This document shows positions 32,577-43,500 of a stretch of DNA of 64,000 nucleotides, piece after piece. The notes beneath the pieces were generated by a model. It saw nothing but the letters and a program-made list of their open reading frames with translations. It was not told the DNA's origin and made no database searches. Source of the DNA: Posidonia oceanica (taxonomy: Eukaryota > Streptophyta > Magnoliopsida > Alismatales > Posidoniaceae); the NCBI GenBank assembly GCA_037176725.1, contig JAZBRS010000077.1, positions 496,001 to 560,000 of the forward strand. The letters are read 5' to 3'. The translations under genes were made by a program, and so were the position numbers. Each line of letters begins with the position of its first letter. Positions within the stretch are counted from its first letter, which is position 1.

Positions 32577-33335
32577 GATAAGGTGACGGGCTTATCGTCC
32601 GGATAGTTTACGGTCCTATCAACCGGGAGTGACAGTTTACGGTCCTGTCAACCGGAGCAGTTGTGAGTGATAGTTACTGGATATCAGCCGTATAACGCAA
32701 TGCCGGATAGTTTACAGTCTATCATCTGGAACGACAGTTTACGGTCCTGTCAACCGGTGGATAGTTTACAGACCTATCAACTGGAGCGACAGTTTACGGT
32801 CCTGTCAACCGGCGGATAGTTTACAGACCTATCAACTGGAAACGCGCAATGATGAGGGATAGTTACTGGATATCAGCCGTATAATGCAATTGCTGGTGAT
32901 AGTTTAGGAATATCAGCCTAACGACAGTTTACGGTCCTGTCAACCGGCGGATAGTATACAGACCTATCAACTGGAGGATAGTTTACAGACCTATCAACTG
33001 GAAACCGCAATTGCAAGGGACAGTTACTGGATGTCAGCCGTATAACGTAATTGCACGCGATAGTTTACAGACCTATCAACTGGAGCGACAGTTTACGGTC
33101 CTGTCAACCGGCGGATAGTTTACAGACCTATCAACTGGAAAGGTGCAATTACGAGGGACAGTTACTGGATGTCAGCCGTATAACACAACTGCGGGCCAAC
33201 CATGGATCGGCCAGAAGATAGTTTAGGTTATCAGCCTGAGAGTGATTGATTGTTGATAGTTTCGGATATCAGCCTAGCACGAGTTTGATTAATGATTGAT
33301 AGTTTCGGATATCAGCCTAGCACGAGTGATTGATT
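32577..33335. repeat. Array of about 20 short hairpin units with covarying stems
   Basis: Units of about 24-27 bases alternate between GACAG-TTTACGGTC-CTGTC-AACCGG and GATAG-TTTACAGAC-CTATC-AACTGG. Longer units read GATA-GTTACTGG-ATATC-AGCCGTAT or GACA-GTTACTGGA-TGTC-AGCCGTAT, and the first unit has GATAAG/CTTATC (32577-32600). In nearly every unit the right arm remains the reverse complement of the left arm even though the arm sequence changes. No coding frame follows the array. Confidence 0.88.
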
Positions 33336-33344
33336 GATGATAAG

Positions 33345-33890
33345 AGGGGACGAGATCATGATGAGAATGATAAGATATCGGACTTATCGGCCGGCAAAGA
33401 GGGGATGAGGTAATGATGAGAAGTTAATCTAAAGAGGGGGATGAGATCATGATGAGAAATTAAACTAAAGAGGGGGATGAGATCATGATGAGAAGCTAAG
33501 CTAAAGAGGGGGATGAGATCATGATGAGAGTTTAAGCTAAAGAGGGGGGTGAGATCATGATGAGAAGCTAAGCTAAAGAGGGGGATGAGATCATGATGAG
33601 AAGCTAAGCTAAAGAGGGGGATGAGATCATGATGAGAAGCTAAGCTAAAGAGGGGGATGAGATCATGATGAGAATTTAAGCTAAAGAGGGGGATGAGATC
33701 ATGATGAGAAGGGTTGGTTGATAAGATATCGGACTTATCGGCCGGCAAAGAGGGGATGAGGGAATGATAAGAATGATAAGATATCGGACTTATCGGCCGG
33801 CAAAGAGGGGATGAGGGAATGATAAGAATGATAAGATATCGGACTTATCGGCCGGCAAAGAGGGGATGAGGGAATGATGAGAAGAAATCA
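33345..33890. repeat. 36-bp tandem array and flanking GATAAG/CTTATC hairpins
   Basis: About nine units of 36 bases (GAAGCTAAGCTAAAGAGGGG plus GATGAGATCATGATGA) span 33415-33715. On both sides lie copies of GATAAG-ATATCGGA-CTTATC-GGCCGG with AAAGAGGGGATGAGG. The unit length keeps a minus-strand frame open (33356-33748, HHDLIPLFSL repeats), which I regard as an artefact. Confidence 0.88.
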
Positions 33891-33950
33891 TCCCATGACG
33901 CCAGGAACGCCATGGGGGAAAGAGGGAAAGAATGATACCAAGGGACGATC

Positions 33951-33990
33951 AAAAGATGCCCCTGGTGTCGGGATGACACCAGGGGTTGGC
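33951..33990 (-). other. PPT-like hairpin a (E1)
   Basis: CCCCTGGTGTC (33959-33969) and GACACCAGGGG (33975-33985) form a perfect 11-bp stem with a five-base loop. On the element strand it continues as AGGGGCATCTTTTGA, resembling the polypurine tract/LTR junction AGGGGCATCTGTTGA. Confidence 0.7.
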
Positions 33991-34019
33991 CAGCGCGTCC
34001 TTGGCATCGAAAGCAGAGA

Positions 34020-34600
34020 GTGATGACAAGAGTGTCGTGCTTGTCAGACGAGTAGTTTGGGGTACCAGCCTGCAAGGGACTCAGCTGAGGGTGATCAGCT
34101 GAGGAGGATGTCAGGTTGACGGACCTTTCGCCGAGCAGTTTGGGGTGCCAGCCCGCAGAAGACAGTAATCCAGCTGGGCACGACCAACTGGGGACTCAGC
34201 TGGGGATGATCAGCCGAGAAGAGTGACAGGTTGACGGACCTTCCGCCGAGCAGTTTGGGGTGCCAGCCCACAAGGGAATTTAGCTGAGGATGATCAGCCG
34301 GGGATGATACCGCAGGGCAGTCAAAAGATGCCCCTGGTATCAGGATGATACCAGGGGATGGTCGAAGCGCCCCTGGCATCAGGATGCAAAGATAGATGAG
34401 TAAGTGGATGGATGATAGGTTGACGAACCCATCGCCGAGCAGTTTGGGGTGCCAGCCCGCAAGGGACTCAGCTGAGGATGATCAGCTGAGGAGAGTGACA
34501 GGTTGACGGACCTTTCGCCGAGCAGTTTGGGGTGCCAGCCCGCAAGGGACTCAGCTGGGGATGATCAGCTGAGGACGCCGGATGGCGTAGCTTGACGAAG
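34020..34600 (-). repeat. E1 composite repeats (CTCAGCTGAG and GCCGAGCAGTTTGGGG units)
   Basis: About four units of 70-110 bases contain GACAGGTTGACGGACCTTTC, GCCGAGCAGTTTGGGGTGCC, AGCCCGC, and the palindrome CTCAGCTGAG with GATGATCAGCTGAG. The unit at 34408-34435 has GATAGGTTGACGAACCCATC instead. The GTTGACGGA and GCCAGCCCG words are shared with E2 and E3. Confidence 0.8.
34325..34362 (-). other. PPT-like hairpin b (E1)
   Basis: CCCCTGGTATC (34331-34341) and GATACCAGGGG (34347-34357) form a perfect 11-bp stem. Compared with hairpin a, one G-C pair has become A-T with both arms changed. A partial further copy follows at 34368-34380. Confidence 0.7.
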
Positions 34601-34849
34601 CGGGTCTGCAGATGCTCTGGACTCCGGATTGGGTGCTGAGGACTTTACTACGTTGTGATGCCTGCAAGTCTGGTTAGAGGGCCCAAGATGGTGATGATAA
34701 TGATATGCAATACAGCAAAGAAACTTGATGTGCAAGCAGAAAGCAGAAACAGTTTTTCATTGATAAAGCTTGGTGGGTACAATGCCTGTGGCAGGCCAGA
34801 AATGTACAGCATAGTCTGAAAGAAGACCATATGATGGTTGCACAAGGGC
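34601..34849 (-). other. 3' untranslated stretch after the mobile-domain gene
   Basis: I see no repeat and no gene here. It separates the stop codon at 34850 from the repeat arrays. Confidence 0.5.
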
Positions 34850-36136
34850 CTAGTCAGTTCGGGCCTTCTTCGACTGCCTGGAGTCGGGGAACAAGGGACC
34901 GCCTGGCGGGACTTCAGTGATGGGCCAGAGCTGTCGGACTTCAGCTTCGTATTCAGGGGTGCATCCTACGCCTCTCACAACTGCAATGTCTGTAGATTGG
35001 ACCCCATGCTGCATCAGACTAGCAAGCTTTTTGGTTGGGGCAGTTGTGCTGAGAGGGTACATCTGTAGAAGCTTGGGCGCTGTACTGTCGATGAAGGCGC
35101 CCTGTTGGAAGCCGAACTGGCGCATGACCCTGATTGGGTGGTACTCTACGCCTGCTGTGAAGCCTGGAAGAACGATCAGTCGCGTGTCGCGCGCGCTGAA
35201 AAAGACAGTGAATGGCTCGGCTGCAGAGGGGACGATACGCCAGGTCACAGCGTCGTCAGTCAGTGCTGACAGCCTCTCGTACTCTTCTTTGACGCTCTTG
35301 TCTGCTCTGGTATGGACGCTGCTGCAGTATGCTTCGAAGGCGTGTAGTTGAGGGCGCAGGAAGTCCATCTCTAAGTGCGCAGTCAGCCAGACTTGTATGA
35401 GTGCTCCGCAACCGTGGAAGTGGCGGCAGCGATGAGAAATGCGGTCCAGCCCGCGATAGGTCTCTGCCAAGACAACTGGTGCCAGGTCTATATGCTGGGT
35501 CACCACAGCTAGCGCAATCTCTGCGATCTCGATGGCCACTGTCAGCCGGCCATGAGTAAAGATCAGCTCGCCCAGAAAGCGGATGACAAATCCTCGGAGC
35601 CACAGCTCATCTCCGAGGTCGGCACGCTTGTTCATGATATCATCGAAGTGTGCAAGGCGAAGCATAGGCTCTGGTCCACTGGTGCAGATTAGCCTCTGTT
35701 GGCAGGTTCGAGTGGATAGCCCAGTTAGCTGGCTTAGGACTTTGAGATATCCGTCGCGTCTCATGAAAATAGGAGGCCCCATGATTTTTGAAAAGCCACA
35801 GATCCGACGCACCTCTTCCAGTGTAGGTGTCAGCTCAGTCTTGCCAAAGCGGAAGACATGGTACGCCGATTTCCAGAATCTTGCGGCGGCACAGAGAAGG
35901 TGGCAGCTGACTTCCACATCAGCAGCCTTCAGCAGTTTAGTTGGTATGCCCCACAGGCGCAGCTTTTCACAGTCTACTTGAGTGAGCCTGCCGATCCATT
36001 CTCGCAGGGCTTCCGAGCAATGTGCAGGAGTTAGCAGAGTAGGGAAGCCCATTGCGCTGATTGCAGAAGACAGAGGCTGATGGATGCAAAGCTTGAGTGT
36101 ACCTGCTATCAGTAAACAGTCAGATCTCGCAGGCAT
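34850..36136 (-). CDS. Plant-mobile-domain-like protein encoded by E1 downstream of pol
   Basis: Intact minus-strand frame. The first ATG of the frame ends at 36136 (428 aa); a second ATG ending at 36052 would give 400 aa starting M-G-F-P. The N-terminal half resembles the plant mobile domain (aminotransferase-like PMD, or DUF7745 group). It shows W-x2-L-T, then an LL..D motif, HLLCAAARFW, YHVFRFGKTELTPTLEEV and RRICG. PMD proteins include host factors of the MAIN/MAIL family involved in silencing, and PMDs are known inside several plant transposon types; the role in this element is unknown. The C-terminus is basic (KKARTD) and could be a nuclear signal. No transmembrane segment is obvious, so it is not an envelope. 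It sits 1.4 kb after pol in the same orientation, so it probably needs a spliced or separate transcript. Confidence 0.75.
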   Translation of the reverse strand: MPARSDCLLIAGTLKLCIHQPLSSAISAMGFPTLLTPAHCSEALREWIGRLTQVDCEKLRLWGIPTKLLKAADVEVSCHLLCAAARFWKSAYHVFRFGKTELTPTLEEVRRICGFSKIMGPPIFMRRDGYLKVLSQLTGLSTRTCQQRLICTSGPEPMLRLAHFDDIMNKRADLGDELWLRGFVIRFLGELIFTHGRLTVAIEIAEIALAVVTQHIDLAPVVLAETYRGLDRISHRCRHFHGCGALIQVWLTAHLEMDFLRPQLHAFEAYCSSVHTRADKSVKEEYERLSALTDDAVTWRIVPSAAEPFTVFFSARDTRLIVLPGFTAGVEYHPIRVMRQFGFQQGAFIDSTAPKLLQMYPLSTTAPTKKLASLMQHGVQSTDIAVVRGVGCTPEYEAEVRQLWPITEVPPGGPLFPDSRQSKKARTD

Positions 36137-36166
36137 ATAATCTTTGATAGAAGACAAAGTCTGAGG

Positions 36167-36176
36167 CTGAAAAATG
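36167..36176 (-). other. Candidate splice acceptor before the mobile-domain gene
   Basis: The element strand reads ACATTTTTCAG|CCTCAG about 30 bases before the first ATG. Paired with the donor before gag (46596) it would create an envelope-like subgenomic mRNA that skips gag-pol. This is a motif-only call. Confidence 0.35.
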
Positions 36177-37560
36177 TAGTTGCATATGCATTTAGCAGTT
36201 GATAACAGAACATAGCAGTTAAGCACAGATAAGCAAAGGGATTCTGCGGCAGTCTTGCGGACATGGGGGCGAGGACCGGCAGGAGATCTAGACCAGCGCA
36301 GCTTGAGAGTCGTCGACGCGCTCTGCTGGGGGGAAGTACTGTCTCAGGGCCGGAGCGTGTTGCAGAGCGAAATGATTGATGAGAAAAGAAATGACAGAAG
36401 AGGATGCATGTATGCAGGATGCAAGTGCTATGCTTATGAAGATGAGTAGTATTGGATGAATGAGTATGCTTGAGTGGATGCTTGAGTGCCCTCAGCGTGC
36501 GGAGTGCTTTGGTGCCTGCTGCAGAGGAAGGGAGTGGTCCTTGACTCACTGGGTCCTACTCAGACTCTCGGCTTATTGGTGGCGCTCCGGAACAGGTGTT
36601 GGCATTATACAGATGGCGGTGTGGTGAGGACAGGCTACTTGCTGCACTCTCAGGACCTACACCTATTCTTTCAGCTCTCACTTTTGATTGACTCCTCCCT
36701 CATAGGTATGCAGTCTTTCTCTGCCCCTAGTTAGGAGAAGGTATGTGTTTGCTCTTGGGAGGATGTGGTAGACCCCTTTTCCAGGCTTGACATACTGGGG
36801 ATCTCTAGTAAAGCATGGGGGATAACGATGCCTGTGTTTTTTGGGCTACCTTTGCCCTTTTCTTCTTCTCTTTTTTTTGTTTTGCTTGCTTTCCTCCTTT
36901 TTTTTGTTTTTGTTTTTGTTGTATCTCTTTTTTTCTTTTTCCTTTTTTTTTTTTTTTTTTTTTGCTTGATCTTTTTCCTCTTTTTTTTCAGGCTTTTGCT
37001 ATCCCCATTTTGGTGGCAAAAGAAGGGTGCTTGAAATGTAATGGATTTAGGCTTTGGGTCTGCTGTGTGATAGGTAGAAGGAGCAGGGTTAGACTGCACA
37101 CCCCTATCTCTAGGGCCGGTTTCTGTCTTCGTCTTCTGTTCCTTGGACGTGCCCGAGTCTAGATGTCTACTCTCACCTTTTCAGATTCACATCCTAACAT
37201 TTTTCTCTCTCAGAGATGTATGTCCTTACGAGATTAGACAGTTTGCCTGTCCTCGTTGGTGGTGGCTCCCTCACTTGCTAAGACATCTAAGTAGTGCCGG
37301 GTGAGGCAGGGTGACTCTTCCCAGAGCAGGCGAGCACTTCCGGTTGTCATCACCGGGCTAAAGATACAATGCTTGAGAGAATGACGATGATGATTTGAAA
37401 AGAAAGGGGGCAAGAGCTGAAAGGATGACGATGATGATGATTTGAATAGGGATGTAAGAGTTGAAAGGATGACGATGATGATTTGAAACAAAGTTGAAGC
37501 AAGAAGGCGAGAATGAAAATGCAAGTGGGAGAAGGGCATCTGCAACGGGGCCGCTTTCGG
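36177..37560 (-). other. Spacer between pol and the mobile-domain gene
   Basis: Non-coding by inspection. It contains a long purine tract on the element strand (36843-36985) and three copies of a GGATGACGATGATGATTTGAA-like repeat at 37378-37495. Short open frames here are low-complexity and not supported as genes. Confidence 0.6.
36843..36985 (-). repeat. Long, almost uninterrupted purine tract on the element strand
   Basis: The plus strand is nearly all T and C, including a run of more than 20 T around 36940-36962. On the element strand this is A/G-rich. It may be simple low complexity, or a second polypurine tract; see findings. Confidence 0.7.
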
Positions 37561-40500
37561 CTACTGATAGTACTTCTTGAGATAGCAGAGGTTGACGGGC
37601 TCAGACTGCTCAATCTGGTCCATATCCTCAAGAGTCACAGCGCCTCCCGAGAAGATCTGTTTGACCACAAAGGGGCCGCGCCAATTGGGTCGGAATTTCC
37701 CTCGACCGTCAGGCAAATGAATGACGCGCAAGACAAGGTCCCCTGGCTGAAAGCTTCTGGGCTGGACCTTCTTCAAGAATGCTCTGGCCATCCGCTTCTG
37801 ATAGCAGTGAGCGTTGTGCATAGCTTGCAATCTGCGCTCATCAATCAAGTTCAGTTGGACGCAGCGGTCTTCGACCCATTCTGCTTCTTCCAACTCAGCT
37901 TCCTGCAGGATCCGCAGAGAGGGGATCTCCACTTCAACAGGTAATACCGCTTCCATGCCGTACACCAGAGAGTACGGGGTGGCTCCTGTAGAGGTCCGTA
38001 TTGATGTCCTGTACGCCCAGAGTGCGTACGGGAGCTTGTCATGCCAATCCTTGTGGATTTCTGCCATTTTCTTCAGAATCTTGACAATGTTTTTGTTTGC
38101 AGACTCCACTGCTCCGTTCATCTGAGGCCGATAAGGCGAGGATCGATGGTGCTTGATCTTGAGACTTTGCAGGTATTCTTCGATCCTTTTGGCAATGAAG
38201 TTTGAGCCGTTATCAGAGATGACAGAGTACGGGACCCCATACCGGGCAACAATATTGTTTCTGATAAATTTTTCTGTTGCCGCAGCGGTGACTGTCCTGT
38301 AAGAGGCCGCTTCCACCCACTTGGTAAAGTAATCGATCGCTACGAGAATGTAACGATGCCCATTTGAAGCAGCGGGGTGGATGGCACCGATGACATCGAT
38401 TCCCCAGGTGGAGAAAGGCCATGGCGAAGACATGTTGTGCAGCTGATGTGGAGGGGCCTTGATGAAGTTACCATGAATTTGACAGTTATGGCATCTACGC
38501 ACGAACCGGCAGCAGTCGGCTTCCATGGTCTGCCAGAAATATCCTTGAAGCATGATCTTCTTGGCCAGGAGGACGCCGTTCATGTGCGGGCCACAAGTTC
38601 CCGCATGCACTTGAAGCATCAGCGTGTCGGCCTCCGATTTGTTCAGGCAGCGCAGTAGCATCTGGTTGTATGATCTTCTGTACAGCTGCCCGGCCCCTAA
38701 CACATACTTTGACGCCAGACGCGCCAGAGTTCTCTTGTCTGCTGCCGTGGTATCAGGAGGAAAGTTACCAGACTCCAGGAAAGATTTTATGTCTTGATAC
38801 CAGGGCTGCCCCTCTGCGGGATCCGTTTCTTCTATGCTCATGCAGTATGCAGGCTGCTCAATGCGAGTGACTGATACATCCACAGTGCTGTCTTCTGAAA
38901 TGGTGAGCCAGGATGCCAGAGTTGCTAGTGCGTCTGCATACGCGTTCTTCGCTCTGTTCAGGTATGTGAAGCGGATGCTCTTGAATTCTTTCATCAGCCT
39001 CAGCAGGTGTTCGTGATACGGCACAAGCTTGGGATCTTTTGTCTTCCAATCGCCGTTCACTTGAGAAATCACCAGCATGGCATCGCCGTGCACATGCAGC
39101 TTCTGCGCCTCATGCTCGAGGGCGACTTTCAACCCTAGGATGCATGCTTCGTATTCTGCTTCATTGTTTGTGCAGGTGAAAGTCAGCTTCCTCGCGAAAG
39201 GAGTCATCTGTCCTTGGGGCGTGGTCAGCACTGCGCCTATGCCTCGGCCCTTCTTGTTGACTGCACCATCAAAGTAGAGCTGCCATTCCTCTGCTTCTTC
39301 AGGATCTTTCTGCTCAGAGTCCTCCATTGCAAAGAGAATGTCTTCATCAGGAAATTGCGTCTGGAAGGGCTGGTATTCAGGCAGAGGGAGGTCAGCAAGA
39401 TGGTCTGCCATTGCTTGACCCTTCATGGACTTCTGTGTGACAAAGGTGATGTCGTACTGGGACAATAACACCTGCCACTTGGCACATCTGCCCACCATGG
39501 CCGGCTTCTGGAAGAGGAATTTGATGGGATCGTGCCGGCATAAGAGCTGTACTGGGTATGCCATCATGTAGTGCCTCAGCTTCTGTGCAGCCCAGACAAG
39601 GGACAAGCAAGTCTTCTCTAGTGTTGTGTACCTGGCTTCACATTCATTAAATTTCTTGCTCAGGTAGTAGATGGCGCGCTCCTTTCTACCAGATTCGTCA
39701 TGTTGGCCCAAGACGGCGCCCATGGAATGCTGCGTGGTAGAAAGGTAGAGAAGCAAAGGTCTCCCTGGCGTAGGCGGGACCAGGACAGGAGGCTTGATCA
39801 AAAGCTGCTTGATCTTGGCAAATGCAGCCTGACACTCCTCGTTCCAGTGAATCTGCGCATTCTTCTTCAAGAGCTTGAATATGGGTTCACAGATGGGCGT
39901 AAGCTGTGCAATGAAGCGACTGATATATTGTAAACGCCCAAGCAGACTTCTGACTTCTTTTTCAGTTCTAGGGGGTGGCATGTCCACGATGGCTTGTGCT
40001 TTCAACGGGTCCACCTCAATCCCCCTTTGGCTAACAATGTAGCCGAGCAATTTGCCAGAAGATACCCCGAATACGCACTTCTTGGGATTCAGGCGCAGCT
40101 TGTACTTCCGTAGACGGTTAAAGAGCTTTCTGAGACAGGCAAGATGATCCTCGGGCTCTTTGATTTTGGCAATCATATCGTCTACATAGACCTCCACTTC
40201 TTGGTGCATGAGGTCGTGGAATAGCGCAGTCATGGCCCTTTGATAGGTTGCACCAGCATTCTTCAGGCCGAACGGCATGACTTGGTAGCAGAAGACTCCC
40301 CAAGGGGTGATGAATGAAGTCTTTTCCATGTCCTCTTCTGCCATTTTGATCTGATTGTATCCAGAAAAGCCGTCCATGAAGGAGAGCATCTTGTGGCCTG
40401 CTGTATTGTCGACTAGGACGTCAATGTGAGGCAATGGAAAGTCATCCTTGGGACTCGCCTTGTTCAGGTCCCTGTAGTCGATACAGATCCGGATTCGGCC

Positions 40501-43500
40501 ATCTTTCTTGGGCACAGGTACAATGTTTGCCAGCCATTCAGGATAAAGAACGACCTTCAGAAAGTTGACTCCGAGCTGCTTCATTATCTCTTCCTTGATC
40601 ATGAGCAGCCACTGCGGTCGCCATCTTCTCAATTTCTGCTTTACTGGCTTGGCATCCGGATTTAAGGGCAGATTGTGCACCACTATTTCTATGTCAAGGC
40701 CGACCATATCTTCATAACTCCAGGCGAAGACATCCGCATATTCTTTCAGGAATGCGATGAATTCTGCTCGGGCCTGGGCGGACAGCTGGGCACTGATGCA
40801 AACTTCTCTGACTTCCTCAGCTGTGCCGATGTTGACAACCTCCGTTTCTTCTTCAACATGGAGATTGGGGCCTTCTGGGTCGTCGTCATAGGGCCGGAAC
40901 TTGGGCAAAGGTTCGTCAGTCTCGTCCATGCCCGTATCATCCTCCTCTCCATAGGCAATAAGTTCTGAGAGGATCTCTTTCTCGAAGGAAGGGCTTGTGA
41001 TGTTGAAAGAGTGTATGTGTTCCGCTGCTTGGCCCTGGTGACGTTTCAGGATGGTCACGCTCACTCGGGTATTCTTGTAGCCTCGGTGCGCGACCTCCGT
41101 CCCAGCAACTCCTTCTACTGTTTGCTCTGGCCTGGCTGGCTCTACTGAGTGCTCTGTTGATACTGCTGAGGGCTTAGCTGACTCTACTGCTGATACTGCT
41201 GACTGTTCTGCTGCTGAGGCTGCTGACTGCTCTGCTGCTGAGGCATTCTGCTCTGTTACTGCTGCTGCATGTACTGCTGATGTTCCTCCCTCTGGGTCTT
41301 CTAGTGTGCTTGTGGGGGATACGCCAGACTGGCGGCTGATCTGGTTACTGCCGCTCGGTATATTGTTCAAGTGAGGCATGGGTTGCACAAACCACCTAGA
41401 CCCGCCTTCTGGTTGAAGAGTGATGAGCTCATCTGGTCTAGGGGAGTCCGGCGCTGCTGAGTCTTCTAGGACCATGATAGAGGCATGGTCCTCTTGCAGA
41501 GAAGGATCCGTGACTACGGCTTTCCCTTTCCTTTCTACAGCTTGGTGATCTGCCAGGTCCTCTGCTATCGACTTGAGTTGTTCTTGATAAAGCAACTCTA
41601 GGTCGGACATCCAAGAATCGACCTGGGCTTCTATCGCCACTCCTTCTTCTTCGTCCGAGGGGGAGTCGACGTAGTAGGCGCCGGGGGCCTGCGGCACTGG
41701 CCCGGCTGCAAGACAGATCGCCGCCTTTGGGGTCTGCATGATCTGGTTCACGGGCGCGCCCGATGGTGGCAATTCTGACGTAGATGGCCCAAATAGACAG
41801 GCTAGCGGTGCTAAGGATGAATAAGCTGCCAGGGTCACAGTTGGAGAATAAGCAGGGGTGCTCTTCAGAGGGCTCAAGGGCCCGGAGAGTGTAGTGCTCA
41901 GTTGGCCTTTTGTATCAGGCCGTAACTGAGAGAGCGCAGCTTCTGACGCCATAGGGTCTTGCCATGAGAGCTGCTGCTGGTTGTCAGGAGAATGCGAAGC
42001 GGACTGCGCCAGCTGCATTCCTGAGGACGATGCTGGAGCAGGCTGAGCCACGTTGCTGACTGAGCTGATAGATGGTCCCTCCGAAGATGGGGACAGTGGC
42101 ACTGATGTGGTTGTGACCGTCGGTAGCATGTTTGGTTCTGTCAGAAGGAGTGTCTCTAACTCCTGCACCTCTGCCTGAACTTGTAATGCAGATGTGGCTG
42201 CAAAAGAGTGGGAACTTGCTTGTTCTGCCACAGGGCCTGCTGAGCTGCCTGCTATATCTGCCAGAGGGGGAGCTGAAAAGACTGACTGTGGGGCCTCTGC
42301 TCTGACCACTGTTTCTGCTGAGCTGATTGGGACTGCCTCTGTTGTGCCAGACTGCTCCTCATCCGAGTAGTAGTCCTCAACACACACCCAATCCTCTGTC
42401 GGCGTCGTGGCTTGATCGTTGGTGGATCCCAGAATTCCTGCACTGGTGAAGTTAGTGAGGTCTCTGGGAATGGCTGGTGCATGGGCTTTGAGCTGGAAGC
42501 AGTGATCTTCTTCGAGCTTTGGTTCGTAGCCGAGGCCTTCCGATTTCCTTCGCTCCACTGCTACGATCGGCTCCGCGATCCCTTGGCCGTGACGCCCGAG
42601 CGGCGTGCCCTTTGTGTAACCCCACCTGTGACATACATTCTCGACCATTCGAAAGGGGTTACTGTGAACGGCCAAAGAGTTGACACGTTCGAGATCAGGA
42701 ACGAAGTTAACTGGCTCGCACCGGTTAACACGATAGAGGGCTTCAGAAGTCTCGGGGTCAAATGGGATAGATTGCGAAGACACGGGAGAGACTGCTTCGA
42801 TCCGCTCCTTCTCAAAGTTCTCCGCCATGACGACAATGACATCATCGCCACGACGGTACTTTATCATTCGATGGAGGGTCGAAGGAAGGACCTGATGCTT
42901 GTGAAGCCAAGGGCGCCCAAGCAGAAGATTGAAGTTAGGCTTCAAGTCGACGACATAGAATTCTACGTCGAAGACGACCGGACCGATAGCCAGAGGGATA
43001 ATCAGAATCCCTAGAGCGTCATGGTGAGTGTTGTCAAAAGTAGTCATTCCCTTCACGGCTGGCGTGATATCCTCGGCTTTGAATCCGAGCTTGGTTGCTG
43101 TACGCAAGGGGCAGACGTTAAGGCCTGACCTGTTATCAACCAGTGTTAGGGGAATGCGGAAGTTTTTGAACTGCACCGTGACGAATAGGGGCTGGTTGTG
43201 ATTAATCCCCGCCGGAGGCAGTTCATCACTCGTGAAAGAGATGACCTGGGGCTCCGCGATTAACCCAACCATGCTCTCCAAGGCAGAAGGCTCAATGGAC
43301 TGGGACACACGAGCAGCCTGGAACACGCGAAGAAAAGCCTCGCGGTGCTCGGCAGAAGTGTGGATCAAATCCCAGATGGAGATGTCGGCTTTGACCTTCT
43401 TAAGCTGAGAGGTTAAGTCTGCTTTAGGTTGGCTTCTCCTAGCAGCTGGAGGAGTGGTTCTAGCAGGTTCTAAGGGGATAGTGGAAGGAAGCTGGGTTAC

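Noticed and set aside
33356..33748. Repeated HHDLIPLFSL protein
   Set aside because: Direct translation of the 36-bp tandem array, in frame only because 36 is divisible by three.
34850..36136. Envelope protein
   Set aside because: It has the position of env but no signal peptide, transmembrane segment or fusion-like region; the residues fit a plant mobile domain.
36137..36226. Extending the mobile-domain gene to 36226
   Set aside because: The codon there is GTG, and a splice acceptor-like TTTTTCAG lies in between; I start at the ATG ending at 36136.
42412..43014. Open frame of 200 codons on the plus strand
   Set aside because: Shadow of the gag-pol frame on the opposite strand; no family resemblance. 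The same applies to the plus-strand frame at 44230-45177.
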